From positions 1,922,001 to 1,986,000 of the forward strand of contig NZ_JAFMOF010000001.1 in NCBI RefSeq assembly GCF_017349075.1: a DNA stretch of 64,000 bases, given 5' to 3'. The notes beneath the pieces are model-generated. The model was not told where the DNA came from, ran no database searches, and was given only the letters and a program-made list of their open reading frames with translations. The position numbers and the translations under genes are program-made. This document shows, piece after piece, positions 35,281 through 43,022 of this stretch (positions within the stretch are counted from its first letter, which is position 1; every line of letters begins with the position of its first letter). The stretch comes from Streptomyces triculaminicus. GTDB lineage: Bacteria; Actinomycetota; Actinomycetes; Streptomycetales; Streptomycetaceae.

Positions 35281-37473
35281 CTGGCTGGTGATGGTCCGGT
35301 CGGTGATCTCCTCGTCCCGGGCGAGCATCATGGCCTTGCTGAGGATCGTGGAGAGCGTCCGGTCGCCCTCGAAGGGCAGATAGCCGGCGTCGGCGGCCGC
35401 CCCGGCCGCCTTGGGCACGATGCACAGGTACCGGTCGTGCGGGCTGATGAGGATGTTGCCCGAGCCCATGTGGATCTTGTACGTGTGGAGTTCGCCCCGC
35501 ACCAGCAGGAACCGGCCCTCGATCCGGCAGCGGTCGGCGATCGCCAGCCGCGGCACGACCCGCTCCAGCAGCTCGGCGCGGGTCCGCGCGCTCTGCGACA
35601 GCTCGCCGAAGCCGTACGAGGTCCAGTAGTCCCGGAAGCGGCCCTCGGGTCCGCCGTCCTGCCAGGTGGGATCGTTGCCCACGCTCGCCACGCCGACGAA
35701 CAGGTCGACGTCGCGCAGCACCTCGCTCAGCACCAGGGGCGGTATCTCCGCCAGCGGTATCGGCTCGACGGGCGTCTCGTTCCAGCCCGGGCGGTAGTCG
35801 CCGGAGCCGGCGTGGGCCATGTGCGGCGGCGCGCCGACGGGGTAGAAGCGGACCTGGTCGGTGGACAGCCACAGATAGCTGCCGGACGCGGTGAGGTCCG
35901 CCCCCGTCCTGTCCTCCACGCCGTCCACCCGGAACTCCGCGCGCAGCCCCCACTCGGGCAGCTCGCGCGTCGCGGGCGGGTAGGAGTCGTCGACGCACAG
36001 GCGCAGCTTGTTGTTCCACCCGCGGACGGCGGCGAGGGAGTGGAACTGGTGCTGGCGCAGCACATGGGCCGCGAAGCGGTTGGAGTAGACGCGGGTGGCG
36101 CGCTCGGCGTCGGTGAGCAGGTACACCTCGCGGTGGGCCTGCTTGAACGGCTGGGTGATGCCGTGCTGCTCGAGCCACTCGCGCCAGGCGAGGACCTCGG
36201 CGGGCTCGCGGACGGCCGGGTGCCACAGCTCGACCGGGGCGTCCGGGCCGGCCGTCACCGCGTCGCCGGCCGGCGTGCGCCAGGCGCCGTCGGCGAAGCC
36301 GCAGGCCCGGCCGTCGACGATCCACAGCAGGCGGCGGGCGAGGGTGCCCACGAGCGGGTGGTCGGCGTAGCGCTCGCGCCAGGCGGCGTACGTCCAGCGG
36401 CGGCGGGCGAGGAAGAGCCGGTCCAGGCGCTCGCTCTGGGCGCCGAGCATGCCGTCGATGTCCTTGACCGCCGCCTTGAGCTCCTTGAGCTCGTCGCCAT
36501 GGTCGCGCCGCACGCCGGCGGGCGGGCTCTTGACGGCCTTTCCGGTGGCGTTGTGCCAGGCGAGGACCGCCTTGCCGCCCCGGACGGCCAGTTCGGCCGT
36601 GCAGTCGCCGAGGGTGTGGACGCTGCGGCCGACCTCCGTCAGGCCGTACGAGGGGACGGCCAGCTCCTCTATCTCGTCGCGGCCGAGTCCCATCGCCTCG
36701 GCCCGGGCCGTGAGCGCGGTGTCGAGCTGCTTGAGCGTGCCCTTGTAGGTGATGCGGGCGGAGAGCCGGGCCAGCTCGGCGAGGGCCGGGTCGCCGTCGA
36801 TACGGGAGAGGGCGAGCACGGCCGCGTTGGCGATCTTGGGGCTGCGCGGGCCGAGGCCGGGGACCTTGCGCAGCGAGAACGTCACCAGCGCGCCCAGGGC
36901 GCGGACGGTGTCGGGGTGCGGCGGGAGCAGGGCCAGCAGCCAGGTGATGCCGCGCAGGGCGTCGACGTTGTACGGGTCGAACTCGTCGTTGGGATCCGAG
37001 CCGTACTCGGGGACGTGCAGCGGCGCGGTCCGGGGGCGGCCGGCGAGTTCGAGCCAGGACAGCAGGCGCGGGCGTACGGCGTCGGGGGCCTCGTCGAGCT
37101 CGTCGAGCAGGGCCCGGGCGGTCTTGTCCCACTTGGCGGCGGGCCGTGCGGTGCGGGCGGTGGCGGCGTGGGCGAGCAGCCGCCGCCATGTGTCGCCGAG
37201 CGCGGGCAGCTCGGCCAGGGCAAGGTCGGTCCAGGCCTCCCCCGGGTTGACGACGGGCTCGGTCAGGCCGGCGACGGTCCTCGCCCAGTCCTTCTCGACC
37301 TGCCAGGCGGCGACCATGGCCGTGCGCCTGAGCACGCCGACGAAGGTGCCGGGGAGCGGCTGCCCGGCGGCGAGCGCGGCCTTCAGCAGGGGCCACAGCT
37401 TGTGGGTGTTGTAGCAGACGTGGAGCCGCCCGAGCTCTTCCATCCGGGCCTGGTCGTCGGTCGTCGTCGTCAT
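35275..37473 (-). CDS. DUF4132 domain-containing protein
   Basis: 732 residues, cytosolic. An N-terminal helical repeat-like region (KWDKTARALLDELDEAP, ITWLLALLPPHPDTVRALGA, ALSRIDGDPALAELARLS) leads into the DUF4132 core: QPFKQAHREVYLLTDAE, then RVYSNRFAAHVLRQHQFHSL, and GDYRPGWNETPVEPIPLAEI. It ends with RTELLERVVPRLAIADR-type and EGRFLLVRGELHTYKIHMGS segments. E. coli MolR/YehI-type proteins share this domain; no activity is established. ATG 37473 overlaps the stop of the upstream beta-grasp gene by one base (TGATG), so the two are translationally coupled and probably act together. Confidence 0.92.
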   Translation of the reverse strand: MTTTTDDQARMEELGRLHVCYNTHKLWPLLKAALAAGQPLPGTFVGVLRRTAMVAAWQVEKDWARTVAGLTEPVVNPGEAWTDLALAELPALGDTWRRLLAHAATARTARPAAKWDKTARALLDELDEAPDAVRPRLLSWLELAGRPRTAPLHVPEYGSDPNDEFDPYNVDALRGITWLLALLPPHPDTVRALGALVTFSLRKVPGLGPRSPKIANAAVLALSRIDGDPALAELARLSARITYKGTLKQLDTALTARAEAMGLGRDEIEELAVPSYGLTEVGRSVHTLGDCTAELAVRGGKAVLAWHNATGKAVKSPPAGVRRDHGDELKELKAAVKDIDGMLGAQSERLDRLFLARRRWTYAAWRERYADHPLVGTLARRLLWIVDGRACGFADGAWRTPAGDAVTAGPDAPVELWHPAVREPAEVLAWREWLEQHGITQPFKQAHREVYLLTDAERATRVYSNRFAAHVLRQHQFHSLAAVRGWNNKLRLCVDDSYPPATRELPEWGLRAEFRVDGVEDRTGADLTASGSYLWLSTDQVRFYPVGAPPHMAHAGSGDYRPGWNETPVEPIPLAEIPPLVLSEVLRDVDLFVGVASVGNDPTWQDGGPEGRFRDYWTSYGFGELSQSARTRAELLERVVPRLAIADRCRIEGRFLLVRGELHTYKIHMGSGNILISPHDRYLCIVPKAAGAAADAGYLPFEGDRTLSTILSKAMMLARDEEITDRTITSQL

Positions 37474-37877
37474 CAGCCACCCACCAGCGGAACGAGCTTG
37501 AGGAACGTGATCTCGGCGCCGGCCGTCAGGTCGACCTCCTCGTCGAGGTCCCATATCTGACGGTCGCCGACGAGCACCAGGAAGCCGTTGCGGCCGAAGT
37601 CGGCGAGCGCGCGCTCGTAGTGCTTCTGCGGGAGCGTGTGCCGGGCCTCGCGCTGGTCGGTGCCGGTGCCGTTGCCGTTGAGAAGGCGCTCGGTCTCCGT
37701 CGGCTTGACCAGCCCCTGGCCGCCCTCCGCGCGGGCCGCGTCGAGCGCGGCCACCTCCTCGAACACCCGACGGCGGATCACCTCACGCAGCGTCAGCCGC
37801 GCCTCCGGCCACTCGAGCGCCCAGGCGTCGCGTCGCTCCCCCGATGTCGTCTCGTCGACGAGCCTCACCTTTGCCAT
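37473..37877 (-). CDS. MoaD/ThiS/ubiquitin-like beta-grasp protein ending in Gly-Gly, coupled to DUF4132
   Basis: 134 residues. The order is that of sulfur-carrier beta-grasp proteins: strand AKVRLVDE, strand DAWALEW, helix LTLREVIRRRVFEEVAA, a roughly 45-residue charged insertion, then strands GFLVLVGDRQIWDLDEEV and LTAGAEITFLKLVPLVGG at the extreme C-terminus. MoaD and ThiS end similarly (DGDEVxxxPPVxGG), with the exposed diglycine as the site of activation. ATG 37877 was chosen since MAKVRLVDE starts the first strand. The stop overlaps the DUF4132 start. No E1-like activator or JAB peptidase gene lies nearby. The fold assignment is my inference from pattern, not a search result. Confidence 0.7.
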   Translation of the reverse strand: MAKVRLVDETTSGERRDAWALEWPEARLTLREVIRRRVFEEVAALDAARAEGGQGLVKPTETERLLNGNGTGTDQREARHTLPQKHYERALADFGRNGFLVLVGDRQIWDLDEEVDLTAGAEITFLKLVPLVGG

Positions 37878-37923
37878 GTGACAGAGAGTAGGGGCGACCA
37901 CTGACAACGCCCCCAGGCGCCTG

Positions 37924-38268
37924 TCAGCGCAGGCTCGAGCTGACCTCCAGCAGCGCTTCCTTCTTGCGCCGCAGCTCCTCCATCTCCGCTTCCATGCGGG
38001 CCATCTGATCGTCCAGCACCCCCACCGAATGGGAGCAGGACTGCAGCCCGGGCCCGCCCTGGGCGCAGGGCATCAGGGTCCGGATGACCTCCGTCGTCAG
38101 TCCGGCGTCGAGCAGTTCGCGGATCCGGGCGACGCGTTCGGCGGCGTCGGGGTGGTAGCGGCGGTAGCCGTTGGCGTCGCGCTCGGAGCTGAGCAGGTCC
38201 TGCTGCTCGTAGTAGCGCAGGAGCCGAGGGCTCACTCCCGTACGACGTGACAGCTCACCGATGCGCAT
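37924..38268 (-). CDS. MerR family transcriptional regulator
   Basis: 114 residues. The winged HTH is complete: MRIGELSRRTGVSPRLLRYY, EQQDLLSSERDANGYRRY, AAERVARIRELLDAGLTTEV. It is followed by a coiled coil (DDQMARMEAEMEELRRKKEA). A Cys pair in the effector region (MPCAQGG, LQSCSHS) could bind metal or sense redox, but it resembles the common organic-signal group. ATG 38268 starts the domain exactly. Divergent from an alpha/beta hydrolase with a dyad between them; autoregulation and control of the hydrolase are likely. Confidence 0.92.
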   Translation of the reverse strand: MRIGELSRRTGVSPRLLRYYEQQDLLSSERDANGYRRYHPDAAERVARIRELLDAGLTTEVIRTLMPCAQGGPGLQSCSHSVGVLDDQMARMEAEMEELRRKKEALLEVSSSLR

Positions 38269-38297
38269 GTGCGACGTTCCCCCACCGGACTTGACCT

Positions 38298-38311
38298 TGA
38301 CACTGATGTCA
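38298..38311. promoter_or_regulatory. Dyad operator in the merR/hydrolase divergent spacer
   Basis: TGACA-CTGA-TGTCA, inside TTGACCTTGACACTGATGTC. MerR proteins bind such dyads within elongated promoter spacers. The dyad sits 19 bases before the hydrolase start and 30 bases from the merR start. Confidence 0.55.
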
Positions 38312-38329
38312 TACGGCAACCTCCTGCCC

Positions 38330-39112
38330 ATGACACGCATTCCCGCGCTCTCCACGTCCGTCACCGGTTCCGGCCCCGGCCTCCTCCTCGCGCACGGCGC
38401 GGGCGGCGGCATCGAGGGCAACTACGCCCCGATCCTCCCGGCCCTCGCCGCCGCCCACACGGTCGTCGCCCCCGACTACCCCGGCTCCGGCGCCACGCCG
38501 CGCCTGCCGGACGGGCTCACCGTCGACCTCCTGGCCGACGCGCTCGTCGCCGAGGCGGACCGGGCGGGCCTGGAGACCTTCACGCTGATCGGCTACTCGC
38601 TGGGCACCCTGGTGTCCGTACGGGTGGCCGCCCGCCACCCCGAGCGCGTACGCGGCCTCGTGCTGACGGCGGGCCTGGCGCGCCCCGACAACCGGCTGCT
38701 GGCCTCGCTCGACCTCTGGCAGAAGCTGCTGGCCGACGGTGACACGCAGTCCTTCGCCCGCTTCGTCGCCCTGTCGGGGTTCGGCGAGGACTTCTACAAC
38801 GCCGTGCCCCGGGACCAGGTGGGCCCCTTCCTCGACCAGATCGCCGCGACCGTCCCGCCCGGCGCCGGCGACCAGGCCGGTGCCGTACGGTTCGCCGACA
38901 CCACCGCCGACCTCGCGGGCATCTCCGTGCCCACCCTGGTCATCGCCACCACCCAGGACACCCTCGTCTCCCCCGCCAACTCGCGCTACCTGGCGGACCG
39001 CATCCCCGGCGCCGAGTACGCCGAGATCGCCACGGGCCACGTCCCGATGGCCGAGCGGCCGGAGGAGTGGCAGAAGCTGATCACGGACTTCCTGGACCGG
39101 AAGGGTCTGTGA
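38330..39112 (+). CDS. Alpha/beta hydrolase controlled by a divergent MerR regulator
   Basis: 260 residues. Oxyanion LLLAHGAGGGIEGN, elbow GYSLGTLVSV (Ser), acid in ATTQDTLVSP, His in ATGHVPMAERP. PDYPGSGATP and LDLWQKLLADGD align with the hydrolase at 10693-11526, so the two are paralogues, each facing its own regulator (MerR here, MmyB-type there). ATG 38330 has no clear ribosome site; ATG 38306 in the same frame would add eight residues. The substrate is unknown. Confidence 0.9.
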   Translation: MTRIPALSTSVTGSGPGLLLAHGAGGGIEGNYAPILPALAAAHTVVAPDYPGSGATPRLPDGLTVDLLADALVAEADRAGLETFTLIGYSLGTLVSVRVAARHPERVRGLVLTAGLARPDNRLLASLDLWQKLLADGDTQSFARFVALSGFGEDFYNAVPRDQVGPFLDQIAATVPPGAGDQAGAVRFADTTADLAGISVPTLVIATTQDTLVSPANSRYLADRIPGAEYAEIATGHVPMAERPEEWQKLITDFLDRKGL

Positions 39113-39225
39113 GCGGCGGCGGACGCGGCTGCGGACGGCCTGTCGTACCGGGCCGTCCGAGGCCTGCACGGTAGGGTCCGTCGATCATGTGTGCGGCTCT
39201 GGGGAGGGCCGCGAGGGGAGAGAAC

Positions 39226-40491
39226 ATGACGACGCGCGCATGCCCGCGCTGTGCCACCGCCATGCCGGTGGACGACCGTTTCGTCACCTGGTGCGACGCC
39301 TGCGACTGGAATGTCGACCCGGTGGAGCCGGAGTTACCCCCGGGCCGCGTCGAGGCGTTGCGGCACCGGTTGTCACAGCATCACGGAGAACGGCTCTACG
39401 CCGAGGCCCAGGCCGGCAGCGGCGGGGAGGACCCCGAGTGGTCCCGGTGGGATCCCGCCGGCGTGGCGGCACAGGCCATCGCCCTGCTCGTGCACGGCGT
39501 CACGCTCGCTCTCGCCGTGGGCGGAATCCTCCTGATCGTCCAGGGCAGCGTCGTCCCACTGCTGCTCGGCGTCATCCTGCTCGCGGTGGCGTTCGTCCTC
39601 CGCCCACGCTTCCCGGGACTGCCCGACGACCTGCCGGTCCTGCGCCGGGCCCAGGCGCCCTCGCTCTTCCACCTGATCGACGGGGTCGCGGAGGCGGTCG
39701 GTACGCGGGGCGTGGACGCCGTGGTGGTCGAGGCCGACGCCAACGCCGGCGTACGCCCCTACGGCTTCGCACGGCGGCGGCGCGCCCTGTTCCTCGGGCT
39801 CGGGTTGTGGGAAGTCCTCACACCGCAGCAGCGCGTCGCGCTCCTGGGCCATGAGCTCGGCCACTACGCCCACCGCGACACGCGCCGCGGCTTCCTCGTC
39901 AGGACCGCGCTGGACTGCCTCCTCGCATGGCGGTACTTCCTCGCTCCGATCGCCAACCCCAACATCGCCGAGCGCCTGGCGAACTGGCTGATGGCGGTCG
40001 GCCGCTACCCGGTGCACGGGCTGCTGGCCCTGCTCGACCACCTGACGCTGCGCGCGTCGCAGCGCGCCGAGTACCGCGCGGACGACCTGGCCGCGCACGC
40101 CGGATCGGCCGCGGCGGCCGTCGGGCTCATGGACCGGCTGCTGATCACGGACACGGTCGAGGACAGGCTCCGGCGCGAGTCGGTCAGGGCCCGGAGCCGG
40201 TCCGGCCGGTCCGGGACCGGCCGGGAGGCCGGACAGGAGCTGTGGGCGGCGCTGGCCGAGCACGTCGCGTCCGTCCCCGAGCGGGAGTACGAGCGACGGC
40301 GCCGGGCCGGCGCCCTGCGCGGGCACGGCGTGGACAGCACCCATCCGCCCACCCACCTGCGCCGGCAGCGGCTCGCGGCCGCGTCGCAGCACCCGGCGGC
40401 CGTGCTGCTCGGGGAGGAGCGGGACGAGGCGGTCGCCGCGGAACTGGCCGACGCCCGCGCGCGCGTCGCGCGGCTGGTCCTCCGGGGCTGA
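39226..40491 (+). CDS. M48-family metalloprotease with N-terminal zinc ribbon
   Basis: 421 residues. N-terminal ribbon RACPRCATAMP ... WCDACDWN (two C-x2-C). Membrane helices at about 86-105 and 108-125. Catalytic HELGH at 209-213 with the third ligand in AEYRAD. Residues 225-270 may contain a further membrane-associated helix (VHGLLALLDHLTL). M48 enzymes degrade membrane proteins or mature secreted ones. ATG 39226 follows AGGGGAGAG; an upstream ATG (39187) has no support. Leucine codon 37 (39334-39336) is TTA, implying bldA dependence. Confidence 0.92.
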   Translation: MTTRACPRCATAMPVDDRFVTWCDACDWNVDPVEPELPPGRVEALRHRLSQHHGERLYAEAQAGSGGEDPEWSRWDPAGVAAQAIALLVHGVTLALAVGGILLIVQGSVVPLLLGVILLAVAFVLRPRFPGLPDDLPVLRRAQAPSLFHLIDGVAEAVGTRGVDAVVVEADANAGVRPYGFARRRRALFLGLGLWEVLTPQQRVALLGHELGHYAHRDTRRGFLVRTALDCLLAWRYFLAPIANPNIAERLANWLMAVGRYPVHGLLALLDHLTLRASQRAEYRADDLAAHAGSAAAAVGLMDRLLITDTVEDRLRRESVRARSRSGRSGTGREAGQELWAALAEHVASVPEREYERRRRAGALRGHGVDSTHPPTHLRRQRLAAASQHPAAVLLGEERDEAVAAELADARARVARLVLRG

Positions 40492-40493
40492 GG

Positions 40494-40727
40494 CTAGGGC
40501 GTGTCGTAGCCGACGGTGTTGGTGGCCTGCTCCTCCGGGGTGATCTCGGTGGCCCAGCCCTCGGGGGGTTCCTGGTACGGGCTGCAGGCGCCGCAGGCCG
40601 CGCACGTCCAGCGGGCGTGGATGCCGTGGACGACGGCGCCGCAGCCGGCGCACGTGTCGGTCGTGTAGTACGGCGGCTCACCGGGGGACGCGGGCGAGGC
40701 GGGGGCGCGCCAGGGGTACTGGTCCAT
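40494..40727 (-). CDS. Small double zinc-knuckle protein
   Basis: 77 residues. TCAGCGAVVHGIHARWTCAA then CGACSPYQ gives two C-x2-C pairs that can form one zinc ribbon. Aromatic N-terminus MDQYPWRAP; acidic tail. ATG 40727 has AGAGATGG-type sequence around it but no strong ribosome site. It converges on the M48 gene, with stops 2 bases apart. The function is unknown. Confidence 0.7.
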   Translation of the reverse strand: MDQYPWRAPASPASPGEPPYYTTDTCAGCGAVVHGIHARWTCAACGACSPYQEPPEGWATEITPEEQATNTVGYDTP

Positions 40728-40767
40728 CTCTTCAGACTGCCATGGAACGCGTCGGCGGAGGTGCCGG

Positions 40768-41751
40768 TCAGAGACCGCCGCAGCCGCCCCCGCATCCCGC
40801 GCCGCAGCCCGAACCCCCGCCGCACGCTCCTCCGAGCCCGACGCCCTCGCCACTGCCACCGGACTTCTCGAGCGGGGCCCTGATGACCTCCCACTGGTTG
40901 ACGTGGTGGGGCGGGGTCCACTCGCAGCCCAGGCAGTGGGCGACCTCGCGGTCGGCGAGCACGACGGGGCCGAGTACGGCCAGGGCGCGGGCCAGGCCGG
41001 GCGCGTCGACGCCCAGCCGCGGTCGGTGGACGCGGCGTTCGTTCGCCCGCCTCTCGTGCGTGATCAGCTTGCCGCGCAGGCGGGCGCTCTCCGCGGCGAC
41101 CTCGGGCATCCGGGCGTAGGGCGTGAGCCCCCTGGCGTCCCGGCTCCGGTGCAGGGCCGCCATCGCGGCCACCGCCAGAAGCAGGAGCCCCGCGAAGACG
41201 CCCCAGTCCCAGGCGTACTCCGCTCCCGGGGGCGGGCCGTCGGCCGTGAGCAGGACGAGCCGCACCCCGAGCACGATCAGTGCGGGCGCCGCGAGCAGGC
41301 CGAACGGCCACACCGGGAGCGCGCGGACGGGCAGCGGCAGCAGGCCCTGAGCGGTCAGCAGGCGGTCGTACTCCGCCGCGGCGGTCGCGTACGGCTCGCG
41401 CCGCACGAGGGCGGGAAGGTCCGCCGGAGGGTTCGCGGCCGCGACCATGGCCCGCTCGAGCGGATCGTCGGCCGCGGGGACACCGGGCACGACGTGCAGC
41501 GTGCCGTCCCGGCAGATCAGCGCGCCCCGGTGCAGCAGCGCCGCGGCGACCGTGGGCGCGAGCCGGTCCGGGTCCTCGCGCGACGCCCGGGCCATGGCAT
41601 GGTCACCCCAGCCGACGGCCGGTCCCGGCCTGCGGACCGCTCGCTGCCTGCGGTCGGCGTGGAGCAGCAGCAACCCCCACGCCCAGGCGCCGAGCACGCC
41701 GAGGCCGAGACCTGTCCACAGCCAGGTGAAGTCCTGTGCGTAACCACTCAT
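40768..41751 (-). CDS. TIGR04222 domain-containing membrane protein
   Basis: 327 residues. Layout of the TIGR04222 family: a short N-terminus, one helix (LGLGVLGAWAWGLLLL), a cytosolic domain with AALLHRGALICRDGTLHV and ERAMVAAANPP, two more helices (about 143-168, 185-203), then GLTPYARMPEV. The C-terminus is Gly/Cys-rich (ACGGGSGCGAGCGGGCGGL), the family hallmark. The function is unknown; the tail may bind metal or be surface-exposed. ATG 41751 begins MSGYAQDF. Confidence 0.85.
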   Translation of the reverse strand: MSGYAQDFTWLWTGLGLGVLGAWAWGLLLLHADRRQRAVRRPGPAVGWGDHAMARASREDPDRLAPTVAAALLHRGALICRDGTLHVVPGVPAADDPLERAMVAAANPPADLPALVRREPYATAAAEYDRLLTAQGLLPLPVRALPVWPFGLLAAPALIVLGVRLVLLTADGPPPGAEYAWDWGVFAGLLLLAVAAMAALHRSRDARGLTPYARMPEVAAESARLRGKLITHERRANERRVHRPRLGVDAPGLARALAVLGPVVLADREVAHCLGCEWTPPHHVNQWEVIRAPLEKSGGSGEGVGLGGACGGGSGCGAGCGGGCGGL

Positions 41752-41845
41752 GCCGGTCCGGTCCCCCGTCGGTGCGCACTCTTTTTCCGAAGTGTGCGAC
41801 GGAGGAGGGGAGTTGGAAAGCGGATCTACATTCGGGACATCCGAG

Positions 41846-42103
41846 TCAGACCATCCACAGCTGACGGACCGACTTGCCGTCGCGCGACTTGAGCAGAACT
41901 TCGCTGCCGTTCGCGGTCTCTCGTTCCACAAGATCCAGCAGGGCGACGGCGCGGCGCACCGTCTCGGTGATCGAGATGCCCTTGTGATCCTTGTACCAGC
42001 GGAGCTTGGCAGCTGTTTCCGCGTTGATGTTCACGCTTAGCCGAGTGACTTGGGTGTCGGTTGCAGGCGCTGTGGTCGGCGTGTCGGTCGAGTTCTCGGG
42101 CAT
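41846..42103 (-). CDS. Ribbon-helix-helix (CopG-like) DNA-binding protein
   Basis: 85 residues. QVTRLSVNINAETAAKLRWY forms the ribbon and first helix, then KDHKGISITETVRRAVALLD, the second helix with the typical G-x-S/T-x-T-E turn. The tail has a basic end (RDGKSVRQLWMV). It is oriented away from a 509-base spacer carrying four copies of an 8-bp box; those boxes are its most plausible operators (inference). ATG 42103 is preceded by GGGAG. Confidence 0.85.
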   Translation of the reverse strand: MPENSTDTPTTAPATDTQVTRLSVNINAETAAKLRWYKDHKGISITETVRRAVALLDLVERETANGSEVLLKSRDGKSVRQLWMV

Positions 42104-42466
42104 GCCAGGGCTCCCATTCGAAGGTTCACGATGACCCGGGCACGGCAACGATCGGGCTCCGGCCACCGGGCTTCCAGACCCGGGCCATCCCGACAGACAC
42201 GTGCACACGAGTCGGCATCCATGCCGCACGCAAGTACGAAGCAACCCCATTGCTCCGCCTGGGCGTGGTTCCCCCTATACGCAACCACAGCCGCATACGG
42301 CACCGGCGGTCACACCAGCCGGCCGGTCGGACTTCACAGGACAGCTAAACAACCCATCAGACCATTCCCTTCAGCCGTACTGGATCCAACGCGCTCCCTC
42401 ATCCTGCGCTCCGAAGCAACCAATGTCAAGCAAATCCGCATGGTGTGAGCTTCAGATGTGACGCCG

Positions 42467-42507
42467 ATCCACATTTGATGTGGATGGAATGTGGATCGAA
42501 TGTTGAT
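42467..42507 (+). repeat. Array of 8-bp boxes: one inverted and three direct copies of ATGTGGAT with 11-bp period
   Basis: ATCCACAT (inverted, 42467-42474), ATGTGGAT (42478-42485), ATGTGGAT (42489-42496), ATGTTGAT (42500-42507). Direct copies start exactly 11 bases apart, so they lie on one helix face. The first two copies form a hairpin-like dyad. The array sits between a ribbon-helix-helix gene and a three-gene unit and overlaps the -35 position of the latter's promoter candidate. This is typical of a cooperative operator. Confidence 0.75.
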
Positions 42508-42533
42508 GAGAGTCACACCACATGTGATAGGAT
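42503..42533 (+). promoter_or_regulatory. Candidate promoter for the 42.6-43.4 kb gene trio
   Basis: TTGATG (42503-42508), 19 bases, TAGGAT (42528-42533), a consensus Streptomyces principal-sigma -10 with a good -35 at slightly long spacing. The -35 lies inside the last ATGTGGAT-type box, so a bound repressor would block it. Confidence 0.5.
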
Positions 42534-42612
42534 CGCCCCAGGCAACACTTGGGGGCACCTGCGGCACCGTCATCCCTTCGCCCTCGGGCGAACCTCAGAG
42601 GGGGCACCACGC

Positions 42613-42870
42613 GTGAGGATCTGCGAGAACGCCAAGGCGGGGGGCTTCCTCACCCCCTTCCACGAGTGGCACAACGCCTGTCAGCTGCTTCCAGCGCCCC
42701 AACTCCCCAGGGAGTTCATCCGCCCCGACGATCCGGACCCCTTCCTGAACGGCGAAGTGGTGCTCCGGGAGGAGGAGATGCCGCTGCCCGACGTCGAGAC
42801 CTGGCGGATCGGTCCGCCGATCATGGTCTGCACCTGCGTCCCCGGCCAACGGGGGTGTCCCCACGAGTGA
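42613..42870 (+). CDS. Small acidic protein, first of a three-gene overlapping set
   Basis: 85 residues, GTG start with GAGGGGG upstream. VRICENAKAGGFLTPFHEWH, then LPREFIRPDDPDPFLNGE, an acidic VVLREEEMPLPDVETWRIGP motif and a Cys-containing end (MVCTCVPGQRGCPHE). The REEEMPLP...WRIGP block is echoed in the next gene product, so the two are related. No membrane helix. The stop overlaps the following GTG (GTGA). The function is unknown. Confidence 0.6.
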   Translation: MRICENAKAGGFLTPFHEWHNACQLLPAPQLPREFIRPDDPDPFLNGEVVLREEEMPLPDVETWRIGPPIMVCTCVPGQRGCPHE

Positions 42871-43022
42871 CGGAACCGCCTCGACCGCCCCTGGACGACG
42901 AGGAGTTGCGGGAGGACGAACAGCCCCTGCCCGGCGCGAACGTCTGGACGCTGGGCCCGGCGGCCCCCTGGCCGCCGCCCCCACCGGAAGACCCGTCTCC
43001 GCACGTTCCGGAAGAGAGTTGA
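42867..43022 (+). CDS. 51-residue acidic, proline-rich protein, second of the set
   Basis: Starts with GTG overlapping the previous stop. DEELREDEQPLPGANVWTLG then PAAPW repeats the motif of its neighbour, followed by a Pro-rich tail (PPPPPEDPSPHVPEES). Its stop overlaps the next ATG (TGATG at 43020-43024). The double overlap and shared motif argue that it is a real gene despite its size. Confidence 0.55.
   Translation: MTEPPRPPLDDEELREDEQPLPGANVWTLGPAAPWPPPPPEDPSPHVPEES

Larger units (their letters stand above)
42104..42612. other. Non-coding, lower-GC divergent spacer
   Basis: No frame in this 509-base gap looks coding on either strand. Its GC is visibly lower than that of flanking genes, mostly from 42230 to 42540. 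It contains the ATGTGGAT box array (42467-42507), a CACATGTG palindrome (42518-42525) and a TAGGAT -10-like element. The first 350 bases show nothing else I can name. Confidence 0.7.

Noticed and set aside
35437..37560. Long plus-strand frame opposite DUF4132
   Set aside because: Antisense shadow; the minus strand carries the conserved domain and coupled start.
39226..40491. M48 protease as the peptidase partner of the beta-grasp protein
   Set aside because: It is 1.3 kb away on the other strand beyond a regulator/hydrolase pair, has its own TTA codon and is a membrane M48 enzyme, not a JAB-type deconjugase.
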